DNA of 64,000 bases from assembly GCA_937891975.1 (NCBI GenBank), contig CALAUA010000014.1, positions 310,001-374,000 on the forward strand. The letters are read 5' to 3'. Below, piece after piece: positions 56,787-64,000 of the stretch. Position numbers and translations under genes: made by a program. Within the stretch, counting starts at the first letter, position 1. Each line of letters begins with the position of its first letter. This DNA is from an uncultured Bacteroidales bacterium. Its GTDB lineage: Bacteria; Bacteroidota; Bacteroidia; Bacteroidales; Paludibacteraceae. A model generated the notes under the pieces. It was not told the origin of the DNA. It worked only from the letters and a program-made list of their open reading frames with translations, and did not search any database.

Positions 56787-56806
56787 AATACCCACAAATG
56801 GGTATT
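56787..56806 (+). terminator. short hairpin between membrane protein gene and feoB-like gene
   Basis: AATACCCA, loop CAAA, TGGGTATT, perfect 8-bp stem. No T run follows. Its 3' arm overlaps the -33 box of the feoB-like promoter, so it may couple termination and initiation. Confidence 0.5.
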
Positions 56807-56835
56807 GTGCGTGTTGAAAAAATCGAGTAATTTTG
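56804..56835 (+). promoter_or_regulatory. promoter of the feoB-like metal operon (leaderless)
   Basis: -33 ATTG 56804-56807, 20-nt spacer, -7 box TAATTTTG 56828-56835; the GTG start follows after four bases. Confidence 0.7.
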
Positions 56836-56839
56836 CAGT

Positions 56840-58567
56840 GTGAATCAGAATGCATCGGAATATATTGAGAACGGCATCCAAATACAGGAAGTAGATGCTC
56901 GTGAGTTGGAGGTGCAATTGGTGCGTACCGCAGCACTGATGGACCGCCATCAGCCGTTTGTTGTTCTCTTGACACATTATCAAGACCTGCTGCAAACCGA
57001 TCATAGGCTCAACTATCCCCTACTGGGCAAACTTTTTGGTGTCCACATAGGACTCATTGAGGATAAAGCAGCTATCTTAGCCGAGCAAGAGGGTTTCCGT
57101 CATGTGCATGTTGCATATGGCAAAGATGTAGAAGAAGCTATTTCACATATCATAGATGTAATCATTACGCTGCCCAATGTGCGCGAGTTATATTCCAAGC
57201 GATATATGGCCATTCGCCTGTTGGAACGTCCTGATGAGATGTTGGCACTGCTACCACATTCCGAAGAATTGATTCGCGTAGCCAACCATGAGCGCGAAGT
57301 ATTGCAGCAGGAATATGAGATGTCTGCTAAAGAAGTGATAGCACAAGCGCGTCGGGGTTTTGTGCATGGTGCACTTGAAGAAACACTCACCCACGCCAAG
57401 AATGATACAGGGCACTCATTGGCAGATAAAATAGATAAGGTGCTGACCAACAGATGGTTGGGATTGCCAGTGCTCATGTTGGTGCTATATGTGGTCTTTG
57501 AGTGTACCTTTACTTTGGGTGCTTATCCACAAGAGTGGATAGCCAATGGAGTAGAGGCATTGGCAGAATGGCTACGTGGGTTGATGCCGATGGCGTGGTG
57601 GAGTAGCATGCTGATAGATGGAGTGGTAATGGGTATAGGTGCGGTATTGGCATTTTTGCCTAATATCATTATCATGTTTTTCTTCCTTAGTATAATGGAA
57701 GACTCGGGTTATATGGCACGTGCTGCATATATGATGGATAAAATGATGCACCGCATTGGTTTGCACGGAAGTTCGTTTATCCCGATGCTGATGGGCTTTG
57801 GGTGTAATGTACCTGCTATTATGGCTGCTCGTGACATCACTAATAAGAAAGACCGTGCTATCACGATGATGATGGTGCCTTTTATGAGTTGCTCGGCACG
57901 CCTGCCCGTGTATATGCTGTTTGTTGGAGCATTTTTTGCCGAGCAAAAAGCAATTGTGATGCTCTCCCTATACATAATAGGTATATTATTGAGTATTGTA
58001 TTTGCTTGGGGAATGCAACATATGCCTGCATTTCGTCAGCCTAAACATGACTATGTGAGTGAATTGCCACCATATCGTCGTCCGACCTTACGCAATACGG
58101 GATTGCATATCTGGGAGCGTGTAGCAGATTACTTGCAGAAGATTCCTGCTGTGATTATTTGGGCAAGCGTGATTATTTGGGCACTGACCTATTTCCCTAC
58201 AGGTAGTATGGAGAATATGGAGGCGAGTTATTTAGCCACTATTGGACATTGGATGGAGCCTGTGATGCGTCCGCTGGGATTTGATTGGAAGATGTCGGTC
58301 TGCTTGCTCACAGGACTACCAGCCAAGGAGGCGATAGTATCCACGATGGGAATCCTTTATCCTGCGGAATCTGCATTATCGGCGTTTACACCTGTTACAG
58401 CATATGCGTTTATGGTGTTTGTACTGTTGTATTTTCCTTGCGTGGCTACCATAACTACATTGCGTCGCGAAATTGGGGCTAAGTGGGCATGGTATAGCGT
58501 AGCACAATCGCTGGTATTAGCGTGGCTGCTGAGTTTTATGATATATCAAATAGGAAGTTTGTTTTGA
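56840..58567 (+). CDS. FeoB-like metal permease lacking the GTPase motifs
   Basis: 575 residues from GTG 56840; an in-frame TAA at 56828-56830, inside the -7 box, rules out a longer protein. The membrane core is well conserved FeoB: MGFGCNVPAIMAARD near residue 318 and PFMSCSARLPVYMLFVGAF near 350 (both Gate motifs with the cysteines) and LLTGLPAKEAIVSTMGILYP near 495. The N-terminal G domain is not. The P-loop (G1), G2 and G3 DxxG are missing, and only the second half of the domain remains, with THYQD where NMxD (G4) is expected. FeoB imports ferrous iron with GTP. Here the pore could be gated differently or serve another metal. First gene of the operon with a TonB receptor and HMA protein. 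Confidence 0.85.
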   Translation: MNQNASEYIENGIQIQEVDARELEVQLVRTAALMDRHQPFVVLLTHYQDLLQTDHRLNYPLLGKLFGVHIGLIEDKAAILAEQEGFRHVHVAYGKDVEEAISHIIDVIITLPNVRELYSKRYMAIRLLERPDEMLALLPHSEELIRVANHEREVLQQEYEMSAKEVIAQARRGFVHGALEETLTHAKNDTGHSLADKIDKVLTNRWLGLPVLMLVLYVVFECTFTLGAYPQEWIANGVEALAEWLRGLMPMAWWSSMLIDGVVMGIGAVLAFLPNIIIMFFFLSIMEDSGYMARAAYMMDKMMHRIGLHGSSFIPMLMGFGCNVPAIMAARDITNKKDRAITMMMVPFMSCSARLPVYMLFVGAFFAEQKAIVMLSLYIIGILLSIVFAWGMQHMPAFRQPKHDYVSELPPYRRPTLRNTGLHIWERVADYLQKIPAVIIWASVIIWALTYFPTGSMENMEASYLATIGHWMEPVMRPLGFDWKMSVCLLTGLPAKEAIVSTMGILYPAESALSAFTPVTAYAFMVFVLLYFPCVATITTLRREIGAKWAWYSVAQSLVLAWLLSFMIYQIGSLF

Positions 58568-58569
58568 TT

Positions 58570-60876
58570 ATGAAAGTTACAAAGATTATATTAGTTGTAT
58601 TTTTGGCTGTACAGCCTTGGGTATGGGCGAGTGCGCATGCGTGGGGTACGGTGCTAGATGATAAAGGCGAACCATTGGTAGGTGCTAATGTGTATTGGGC
58701 AGGTACCACAGTGGGAGTAGCAACCGATGTAAATGGTCGATTTCAATTAGAGCCCGTAAAGAGCACTAATCTATTGGTTACCAGTTTTATGGGCTTTCAC
58801 AATGACACGACCGAAGTTACTTCACATAGCGAACTAACGATTGTGTTGGTTAGCGATTTGTTGCTTGAAGAGGTGGATATTGTAGAACGCAAGATGGCTG
58901 TGCTTCGTTCGCGCATATCTCCTCTTACTACAGAAACGCTTACTGGTGAAGCTCTTTGTATGGCAGCTTGCTGCAACCTGAGTGAGAGTTTCGAAACTAG
59001 TGCTTCGGTGGACGTGGCATACTCCGACGCTGCTACAGGGGCAAAGCAAATTCGTTTGCTCGGATTGAGCGGTACGTATGTACAAATGCTCACCGAGAAC
59101 ACCCCAAATATTCGTGGATTAGCACAGGCATTTGGTATGGAATATATCCCTGGTCCTTGGATGGAAGCTATACAAGTGAGCAAAGGTACTTCATCGGTGC
59201 TTAATGGCTATGAGGCTATAGCGGGACAAATCAATGTGGAGTACTTGAAGCCGCAGACCCAAGACCCAGTCGCACTCAACGCGATGATTAGTACCGAAAC
59301 ACATGCCGAAGTGAATGTCACTGGCGGATGGGATATTAACGATAAAGTATCAACAGGTGTGCTTTTCCACGCACAAAATATGTCGCTCGAATTAGACCAT
59401 AACCACGATGGATTCTTGGATATGCCCAAGAACACCAACGTGAACTTGCTCAATCGATGGTATATCAGAGATGGTGATTATACTGGACAAATCCTCGTGC
59501 GCGGACTGTATGATCACCGCATAGGTGGACAAACCAAGGAGGCAGTTACTGTTGCGCCTACACCTTATCATATTGACCTTAATACTTGGCGCGTAGATGG
59601 ATTTATGAAGAATGGCTATGTATTTGACCAAGAGACAGGTATGTCCATTGGTATTATTGCTTCAGCTTCGTATCATAACCAACAAAATTCCTATGGTTCG
59701 CGCCAATGGAATGCGGCGCAAACCAATGCCTACCTGAATGCCATTTTCCAAACCTCGTTTGATGATTCAGCAACTGACCTATGGGATGATCACTCTCACA
59801 ATCTCTCTGCAGGTCTAAGTGTAAACTACGATGGCTATCAGGAGGAGTTATCTTTGGTTTCTCCAATCGATAATCTCAACCGTTGGGAGATGACACCTGG
59901 TGTATTTGCAGAATATACCTATACTTATAAGGATAAGATAACCTTACTTGTGGGTATACGCGAGGATTATTCTACGCGCTATGGTTTCTTTACAACGCCT
60001 CGTATGAACTTGCGTTATGCACCATTTGAGTGGTGGACATTACGTGGTTCGGTGGGTTTAGGATATCGTTCACCTAATGCTATTGCCGATAATGCAGCCT
60101 ATTTGTCAAGCAATCGAATATATCATTTTGATGCGGTGAATTTAGCTCAAGAACGCTCGATGAATACAGGACTTTCTACTGTCTTCTATATCCCTATGGG
60201 CAACAAAGAATTGCAATTGTCGGGTGAATACTACTATACGAAATTCTTAGACGGTGTAATAGCCGATATGGATCGCGATTTACATGGTGTAACTTTGTAT
60301 AATATGCACGATGTGGCAGATGCGCAATACTTCTCCCACAATTGGCAGGTGGAAGCCAACATGGAGATTCTCCGAGGCTGGACTATGACGGCAGCGTTCC
60401 GCTATACAGATGTGAAACAAACCTCCTTCAATACTGCAACCAACGAATATCAACTTCGCGACAAACCATTGCAAAATAAATTCAAAGGTATCATCTCTAC
60501 CAGCTATCAAACACCGCTCAAGACATGGCAGTTTGACTTGACCGCACAATTCAACGGCGAAGGTCGTATGCCAGATGGTTTCGTAATACCAGAGGGTAGT
60601 AAGCAGTATAGGATGCATAATGGATATATATACCATAAGTGGTACCCACAACTATTGGGACAAGTGACTAAGTTTTTCCGTACTTGGTCCATCTACCTCG
60701 GTGCAGAGAACATGACTAACTTCACGCAGGATAATCCGATAGTGGGAAGTAAGATTGGTGACACTCAATTTGTGAATACTCAATCAGCAAACTACGATGC
60801 TTCCATGATTTGGGCTCCTATCCACGGATGGAAACTTTATCTGGGATTCCGTTGGGCGCTAGAACGTGCAGAATAG
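58570..60876 (+). CDS. TonB-dependent receptor of the metal operon
   Basis: 768 residues from ATG 58570, two bases after the feoB-like stop. It has a signal peptide (IILVVFLAVQPWVWASA), a CarboxypepD_reg-like domain (AWGTVLDDKGEPLVGANVYWAGTTVGVATDVNGRFQLEPV), the TonB-region LLEEVDIVERK, and a plug with an adjacent Cys pair (CMAACCNLSESFETSASVDVAYSDAATGAKQIRLLGLSGTYVQML). The barrel ends at LGFRWALERAE. The CCNLSESFETxxSVDVxxxDAxTGxKQIxxLGL plug signature is a group I associate with metal-linked Bacteroidota receptors. Operon position between a FeoB-like permease and an HMA protein supports metal uptake (inference). Its stop codon overlaps the first unit of a GGACGCC repeat. Confidence 0.85.
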   Translation: MKVTKIILVVFLAVQPWVWASAHAWGTVLDDKGEPLVGANVYWAGTTVGVATDVNGRFQLEPVKSTNLLVTSFMGFHNDTTEVTSHSELTIVLVSDLLLEEVDIVERKMAVLRSRISPLTTETLTGEALCMAACCNLSESFETSASVDVAYSDAATGAKQIRLLGLSGTYVQMLTENTPNIRGLAQAFGMEYIPGPWMEAIQVSKGTSSVLNGYEAIAGQINVEYLKPQTQDPVALNAMISTETHAEVNVTGGWDINDKVSTGVLFHAQNMSLELDHNHDGFLDMPKNTNVNLLNRWYIRDGDYTGQILVRGLYDHRIGGQTKEAVTVAPTPYHIDLNTWRVDGFMKNGYVFDQETGMSIGIIASASYHNQQNSYGSRQWNAAQTNAYLNAIFQTSFDDSATDLWDDHSHNLSAGLSVNYDGYQEELSLVSPIDNLNRWEMTPGVFAEYTYTYKDKITLLVGIREDYSTRYGFFTTPRMNLRYAPFEWWTLRGSVGLGYRSPNAIADNAAYLSSNRIYHFDAVNLAQERSMNTGLSTVFYIPMGNKELQLSGEYYYTKFLDGVIADMDRDLHGVTLYNMHDVADAQYFSHNWQVEANMEILRGWTMTAAFRYTDVKQTSFNTATNEYQLRDKPLQNKFKGIISTSYQTPLKTWQFDLTAQFNGEGRMPDGFVIPEGSKQYRMHNGYIYHKWYPQLLGQVTKFFRTWSIYLGAENMTNFTQDNPIVGSKIGDTQFVNTQSANYDASMIWAPIHGWKLYLGFRWALERAE

Positions 60877-60930
60877 GACCTCGGACGCCGCAAGCGGCTA
60901 TAGGACGCCCTGCGGGCTATAGGATATAGG
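60872..60930. repeat. GGACGCC-type repeat within the metal operon
   Basis: Units ATAGGACCTCGG, ACGCCGCAAGCGGCT, ATAGGACGCCCTGCGGGCT, ATAGGATATAGG. Two perfect hairpins (GCCGC/GCGGC and GCCC/GGGC) are separated by ATAGGAC. It starts in the TBDR stop codon and ends 28 bp before the HMA gene. Same family as 21462-21513 and 11285-11385. Confidence 0.92.
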
Positions 60931-60958
60931 TTAAATAGCAAAGATTAAAGACAAGAAT

Positions 60959-61291
60959 ATGAAACGAGTAATTATTTTTTTGATGGCAATATTGCCAATG
61001 GCCTTTGTACTGAGTACAGCAGAAGCAAAGCCTAATAAACAGAAGGTAGTGTTGTATGTACATCTGCACTGTCAGGACTGTTGTGATAAAATCATGAAAA
61101 ACATTGCTTTCGAGAAAGGTGTAAAAGACATTGTTTTTGACATGGAGGAGCAAACGGTAACCGTAACTTATGACGCAAATAAAACGGATGTGCCTACTTT
61201 GCAAAAAGCATTTGCCAAGATTGGTAAACCTGCTACAACTCACAAACCAGAGCATAACCAACACGAAGAGCATCACCATCATCATCATTAA
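60959..61291 (+). CDS. secreted HMA-domain metallochaperone-like protein with natural His6 tail
   Basis: 110 residues with signal peptide (IIFLMAILPMAFVLSTAEA). A single heavy-metal-associated domain follows (VVLYVHLHCQDCCDKIMKNIAFEKGVKDIVFDMEEQTVTVTYDANKTDVPTLQKAFAKIG) with the CxxC pair at residues 38 and 41 and a third Cys at 42. The tail HKPEHNQHEEHHHHHH ends in six consecutive histidines. HMA domains bind Cu(I), Zn or similar metals and hand them over by CxxC exchange; a His-rich tail would add Ni/Cu/Zn/Fe capacity. The export signal puts it in the periplasm, between the TonB receptor and the FeoB-like permease, i.e. in the right place to ferry the metal. Confidence 0.85.
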   Translation: MKRVIIFLMAILPMAFVLSTAEAKPNKQKVVLYVHLHCQDCCDKIMKNIAFEKGVKDIVFDMEEQTVTVTYDANKTDVPTLQKAFAKIGKPATTHKPEHNQHEEHHHHHH

Positions 61292-61309
61292 AAATAGAGC
61301 GATTAAGAT

Positions 61310-62671
61310 TTGAGTTTCAAGGAGTATCTACCATATTACAAACGCAATCTTCGCGTGGCATTACCAGTGATGTTGACCCAATTGGGTGCATCGCTGGTAG
61401 GTTTTTTCGATTCTATTATGGTTGGACATTATGCCACAGTTGATTTAGCTGCGGTCAGTTTTGCCAATGCAATCTTCTTCACGGTCATGGTCTTTGCTAT
61501 GGGGGCACTAATGGGTCTCACTCCGCTCGTGGGTATTCAAGTGGGTGAAATGGCACAAACTACTGAAAATAAAAGCATTATTCAGCGTCGCATAGCATCG
61601 TTGTTTCAAAATGGAATGTTATTCACGATATTGCTGAGTGTATTGATGCTCATCCTATTGTCAGCGTGTATTCCTTTTTTAGATCGCTTTGGTCAAGATC
61701 CTGAGGTGATTGAGGTGGCAAGACCTTACTATATCCTCATTGTCATATCGTTGGTACCATTTTTATTTTTCTCTTTCTTCAAGCAGTTTCTTGAGGGGTT
61801 GGGTAATACCATGGTGGCTATGGTCATCACTCTGCTGATGAATGGACTCAATATCTTGCTCAATTGGGTATTTATCTATGGTAATTGGGGCTTTGAGCCA
61901 ATGGGGGCTACGGGAGCAGGTATAGGTTCGCTCATTTCTCGTATAGGTATGCCACTTTGTTTCTGGGCGGTTATGGCTTTTCACAAAGAGTGGAAACAGT
62001 ATCTCTGTATGGCATGGAAGCGTTTCTCATGGCAGCATATTCGTGAACTAGCTAAGATTGGCTTTCCTATAGGGGGGCAGACTTTGTTAGAAACCTTCCT
62101 CTTTACCGCATCTTTTGTTATCATTGGTTGGATTAGCAAGGAAGCGCTAGCGGCACATCAGGTGGCCAATCAAGTTGCAGATATGACGTTTATGTTGGCG
62201 CTTGGTATCGGCTCTGCCACTACTATCCGAGTTTCGCATCAATTAGGTGAAGGCAACCTTCATGGAGTACGTATGGCTAGCAATGCCAGTATTCACCTTG
62301 TACTATTGATGAATACGATTGGTGCTGCACTGATGATAGGATTACGTAATTATATACCTATTTTATTTACTGAAGATCAAGAAGTTATTGCAATTGCTTC
62401 TCAACTCATTGTGGTTGCAGGACTCTTTCAATATGCTGACGGACTGCAAGCTGTTGGTGCTGCTATGTTGCGTGGTATAACGGATGTCAAAGTACCAATG
62501 ATAATAGCGTTTGTAGCTTATATAGTTGTAGGATTATCGGTCGGATTATTATGTGCTTTCCCATTACAAATGGGAGCTGTGGGAATTTGGATAGGTTTCA
62601 TTTGTGGGCTGGCACTAGCTGCTACTTGTTTTCATATCCGTTTCCGTAGAAAATATAAAACATTAAAATAA
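61310..62671 (+). CDS. MATE-family efflux transporter
   Basis: 453 residues starting at a TTG (61310), 18 bp after the HMA gene. Twelve hydrophobic helices. Family motifs include the start YYKRNLRVALPVMLTQLGASLVGFFDSIMVGHYATVDLAAVS, the NorM-type mirrored second half (IGFPIGGQTLLETFLFTASFVIIGWISKEALAAHQVANQV), and LGIGSATTIRVSHQLGEGNLHGVRMAS. MATE proteins export cationic drugs or metabolites with Na+ or H+. It may have joined the metal operon by readthrough, since the terminator is only after this gene. Confidence 0.95.
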   Translation: MSFKEYLPYYKRNLRVALPVMLTQLGASLVGFFDSIMVGHYATVDLAAVSFANAIFFTVMVFAMGALMGLTPLVGIQVGEMAQTTENKSIIQRRIASLFQNGMLFTILLSVLMLILLSACIPFLDRFGQDPEVIEVARPYYILIVISLVPFLFFSFFKQFLEGLGNTMVAMVITLLMNGLNILLNWVFIYGNWGFEPMGATGAGIGSLISRIGMPLCFWAVMAFHKEWKQYLCMAWKRFSWQHIRELAKIGFPIGGQTLLETFLFTASFVIIGWISKEALAAHQVANQVADMTFMLALGIGSATTIRVSHQLGEGNLHGVRMASNASIHLVLLMNTIGAALMIGLRNYIPILFTEDQEVIAIASQLIVVAGLFQYADGLQAVGAAMLRGITDVKVPMIIAFVAYIVVGLSVGLLCAFPLQMGAVGIWIGFICGLALAATCFHIRFRRKYKTLK

Positions 62672-62680
62672 TCTTCCAAT

Positions 62681-62712
62681 AAAAAAGGCTGCGTTTAAGC
62701 AGCCTTTTTTTT
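62681..62712. terminator. bidirectional terminator after MATE and M16 genes
   Basis: AAAAAAGGCTGC/GCAGCCTTTTTTTT (62681-62692, 62699-62712), loop GTTTAA, T8 on the plus strand and T6 on the minus strand. Confidence 0.95.
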
Positions 62713-62731
62713 GTCACTCAATCGTGTTGCT

Positions 62732-64000
62732 TTAAGGTAACATAACTACTTCGAATACGTTGCCTGCATCAACCAGTTTCTTTAAGGTTGCTTGTACGGT
62801 TTCAGCAGTAATAGCCTCTACAGCATCCTTATAATCAGCAATATAGTTGATACCGTTTACATAGTAACGATCCAAGGCGTTCAACCAATAACCATTCTTC
62901 TCGAGGTTTTCCTCAAAGTCTTTGAGCATGGCCTCTTTTTCTTTGTTGAGGTCTTTTGCCAAAGGACCATTCTCGACAATAGTCATCACTTCCTCGTGAA
63001 TAATACTCATGAGTTTAGTCTGCTTCTCTGGGTCGGTATCAAACTGCATAATCAGTACTGCACTTGGCACAGGGCGGATATTCATCCATCCTGCGCAACC
63101 TACGCCATACGAACCACCCTCACGCTCGCGGATAGACTCCAAATAGCGAGTAGAAAGGATACGACCAATCATCTCCATATTCAAGTCGTTAGCCAAGGTA
63201 TATGGCATATTGTATGAAGTGTATTGAATACGGTTGCTTGCAGTCTTAGTTTCCATCTTTTGGGTGAAATAATTTTGTTGTTTACCCAGAGGAACACGCA
63301 CTTGATGATCTACTACTTTCTCTTTTTTCTTATTGGCTTTGAGCCCACCCAACCATTGGCACACTTGCGCTTTGAAAGTAGAGTCTTCTGGGTTTACATT
63401 GCCCACAAAGAAGAACGTGAAGTCAGCAGGATTAGCAAAACGTGCTTTATACACCTCCAACGCCTTATCCAATGACACTTTTTCAAGAAGTTCCTTAGTG
63501 AAAATAACGGTACGTTCAGAATTGTTGCTTGTCATCATTTGGATAGAATCGTTGAACGCTACTTTAGGATTCTTATCGCGGTTAGCCAATTGCGATTCCA
63601 AGATACTCATCAATGTTTGATAAGACTCCTCATCACGACGTGGAGCAGTGAAGTACAGGTAGTTGAGTTGGAGCAATGTTTCCAAATCTTTTACGGTTGA
63701 AGAACCCGATAGGCTTTCTGAATTACCACCAATGCTTGGCGAGAGTGATACACGTTTGCCTGTCAGTGCTTTTTGCAAGTCGGTAACGTTCATATCCGCC
63801 AAACCTGCCAATTCCACGACATCTGTTGCCAATAGTGCAGAAGGCAAATCTTCGGTCTTAACTTGTGAGTGGCCACCCAAAGAAGTGGCATAGAATAGAA
63901 TCTCATCTTGCTTGAACTCGGTAGGTTTAACAATGACACGCACCCCGTTGGAGAGTGTCCACTCGGTAGTACCTAGAATCTCGTTGTATGCTGTCTTGCG
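62732..64000 (-). CDS. M16-family (pitrilysin/insulinase) metalloprotease, C-terminal 422 residues
   Basis: The open frame continues past the window edge (minus strand, first visible codons RKTAYNEILGTTEWTLSNGVRVIVKPTEFK). It includes the M16 start-of-repeat LSNGVRVIVKPTEFKQDEILFYATSLGGHSQV, inactive-lobe sequences (VAFNDSIQMMTSNNSERTVIFTKELLEKVSLDKALEVYKARFANPADFTFFFVGNV) and the C-terminal RYLESIREREGGSYGVG plus the final YYVNGINYIADYKDAVEAITAETVQATLKKL. No HxxEH zinc motif is seen here; it is expected in the unseen N-terminal half. The protein is probably a periplasmic peptidase of about 930 residues. Confidence 0.9.
   Translation of the reverse strand, partial: RKTAYNEILGTTEWTLSNGVRVIVKPTEFKQDEILFYATSLGGHSQVKTEDLPSALLATDVVELAGLADMNVTDLQKALTGKRVSLSPSIGGNSESLSGSSTVKDLETLLQLNYLYFTAPRRDEESYQTLMSILESQLANRDKNPKVAFNDSIQMMTSNNSERTVIFTKELLEKVSLDKALEVYKARFANPADFTFFFVGNVNPEDSTFKAQVCQWLGGLKANKKKEKVVDHQVRVPLGKQQNYFTQKMETKTASNRIQYTSYNMPYTLANDLNMEMIGRILSTRYLESIREREGGSYGVGCAGWMNIRPVPSAVLIMQFDTDPEKQTKLMSIIHEEVMTIVENGPLAKDLNKEKEAMLKDFEENLEKNGYWLNALDRYYVNGINYIADYKDAVEAITAETVQATLKKLVDAGNVFEVVMLP

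Noticed and set aside
56840..58567. FeoB-like gene as a simple pseudogene or frameshift artefact
   Set aside because: The upstream sequence has a recognisable promoter and an in-frame stop but no trace of the missing P-loop half, and the membrane core is intact with conserved gate motifs.

Overview
The window is chromosomal DNA from a member of the Bacteroidota, most likely the order Bacteroidales (inference). The evidence is (i) about twenty promoters of the Bacteroidota sigma type, TTTG-N19/20-TAnnTTTG; (ii) family-typical gene sets such as DUF4271-hemD, OstA/SurA/PpiC, a TPP-riboswitch-controlled TonB receptor, BspA-type LRR protein, S16 with a long tail and IleRS of about 1,110 residues; (iii) weak Shine-Dalgarno use and several genes whose start codon lies almost on the predicted transcription start. 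The two tRNA genes do not encode CCA, and a CCA-adding enzyme gene is present.

Layout. 1-5100: end of malate dehydrogenase, a TPR/PD40 protein, an LD-carboxypeptidase with an unusual 3' end, tRNA-Arg(CCG) flanked on both sides by structured repeats, and a minus-strand operon of GNAT-like protein, Fur-family regulator and Zn-peptidase. 5229-9899: plus-strand operon LOG protein, DUF4271, hemD, rnpA, yidD, trmD, alkaline phosphatase. 9891-11124: prmC-recX (minus). 11525-21055: ribD, then a long plus-strand run with two parvulin chaperones, an OstA/LPS-transport-like protein, a beta-barrel, dnaG, a radical SAM protein and a glycosyltransferase. 21070-25667 (minus): NlpC/P60 peptidase, nadB, CCA transferase, EF-P. 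25915-32049: rpsP, a five-gene surface-polysaccharide cluster, rpsT and tRNA-Glu. 32319-39909: beta-barrel, TPP riboswitch with thiamin-type TonB receptor, giant LRR protein. 40068-46688 (minus): membrane TPR regulator, RluA enzyme, guanine deaminase, PnuC-like transporter, L31/L9/S18/S6, SGNH esterase, unknown small protein. 47048-64000: IleRS, lipoprotein, AsmA-like, M3 peptidase, membrane protein, then a FeoB-like protein without a GTPase domain, a TonB receptor, a secreted HMA/His-rich protein and a MATE exporter, and a partial M16 peptidase.

The most unusual content is a set of dispersed short repeats. Heptanucleotide micro-arrays occur at six loci, five of them in frame inside unrelated genes. 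A GGACGCC-type tandem-hairpin repeat occurs at three loci, one in frame inside a gene and one inside an operon. Two 11-bp, helically phased tandem arrays lie between divergent promoters. Two covarying hairpin modules repeat the 3' end of tRNA-Arg. The best candidate for a new functional system is the FeoB-core / TonB receptor / His6-tailed HMA protein operon at 56840-61291, read here as a metal-import route whose inner-membrane channel has lost its G domain.
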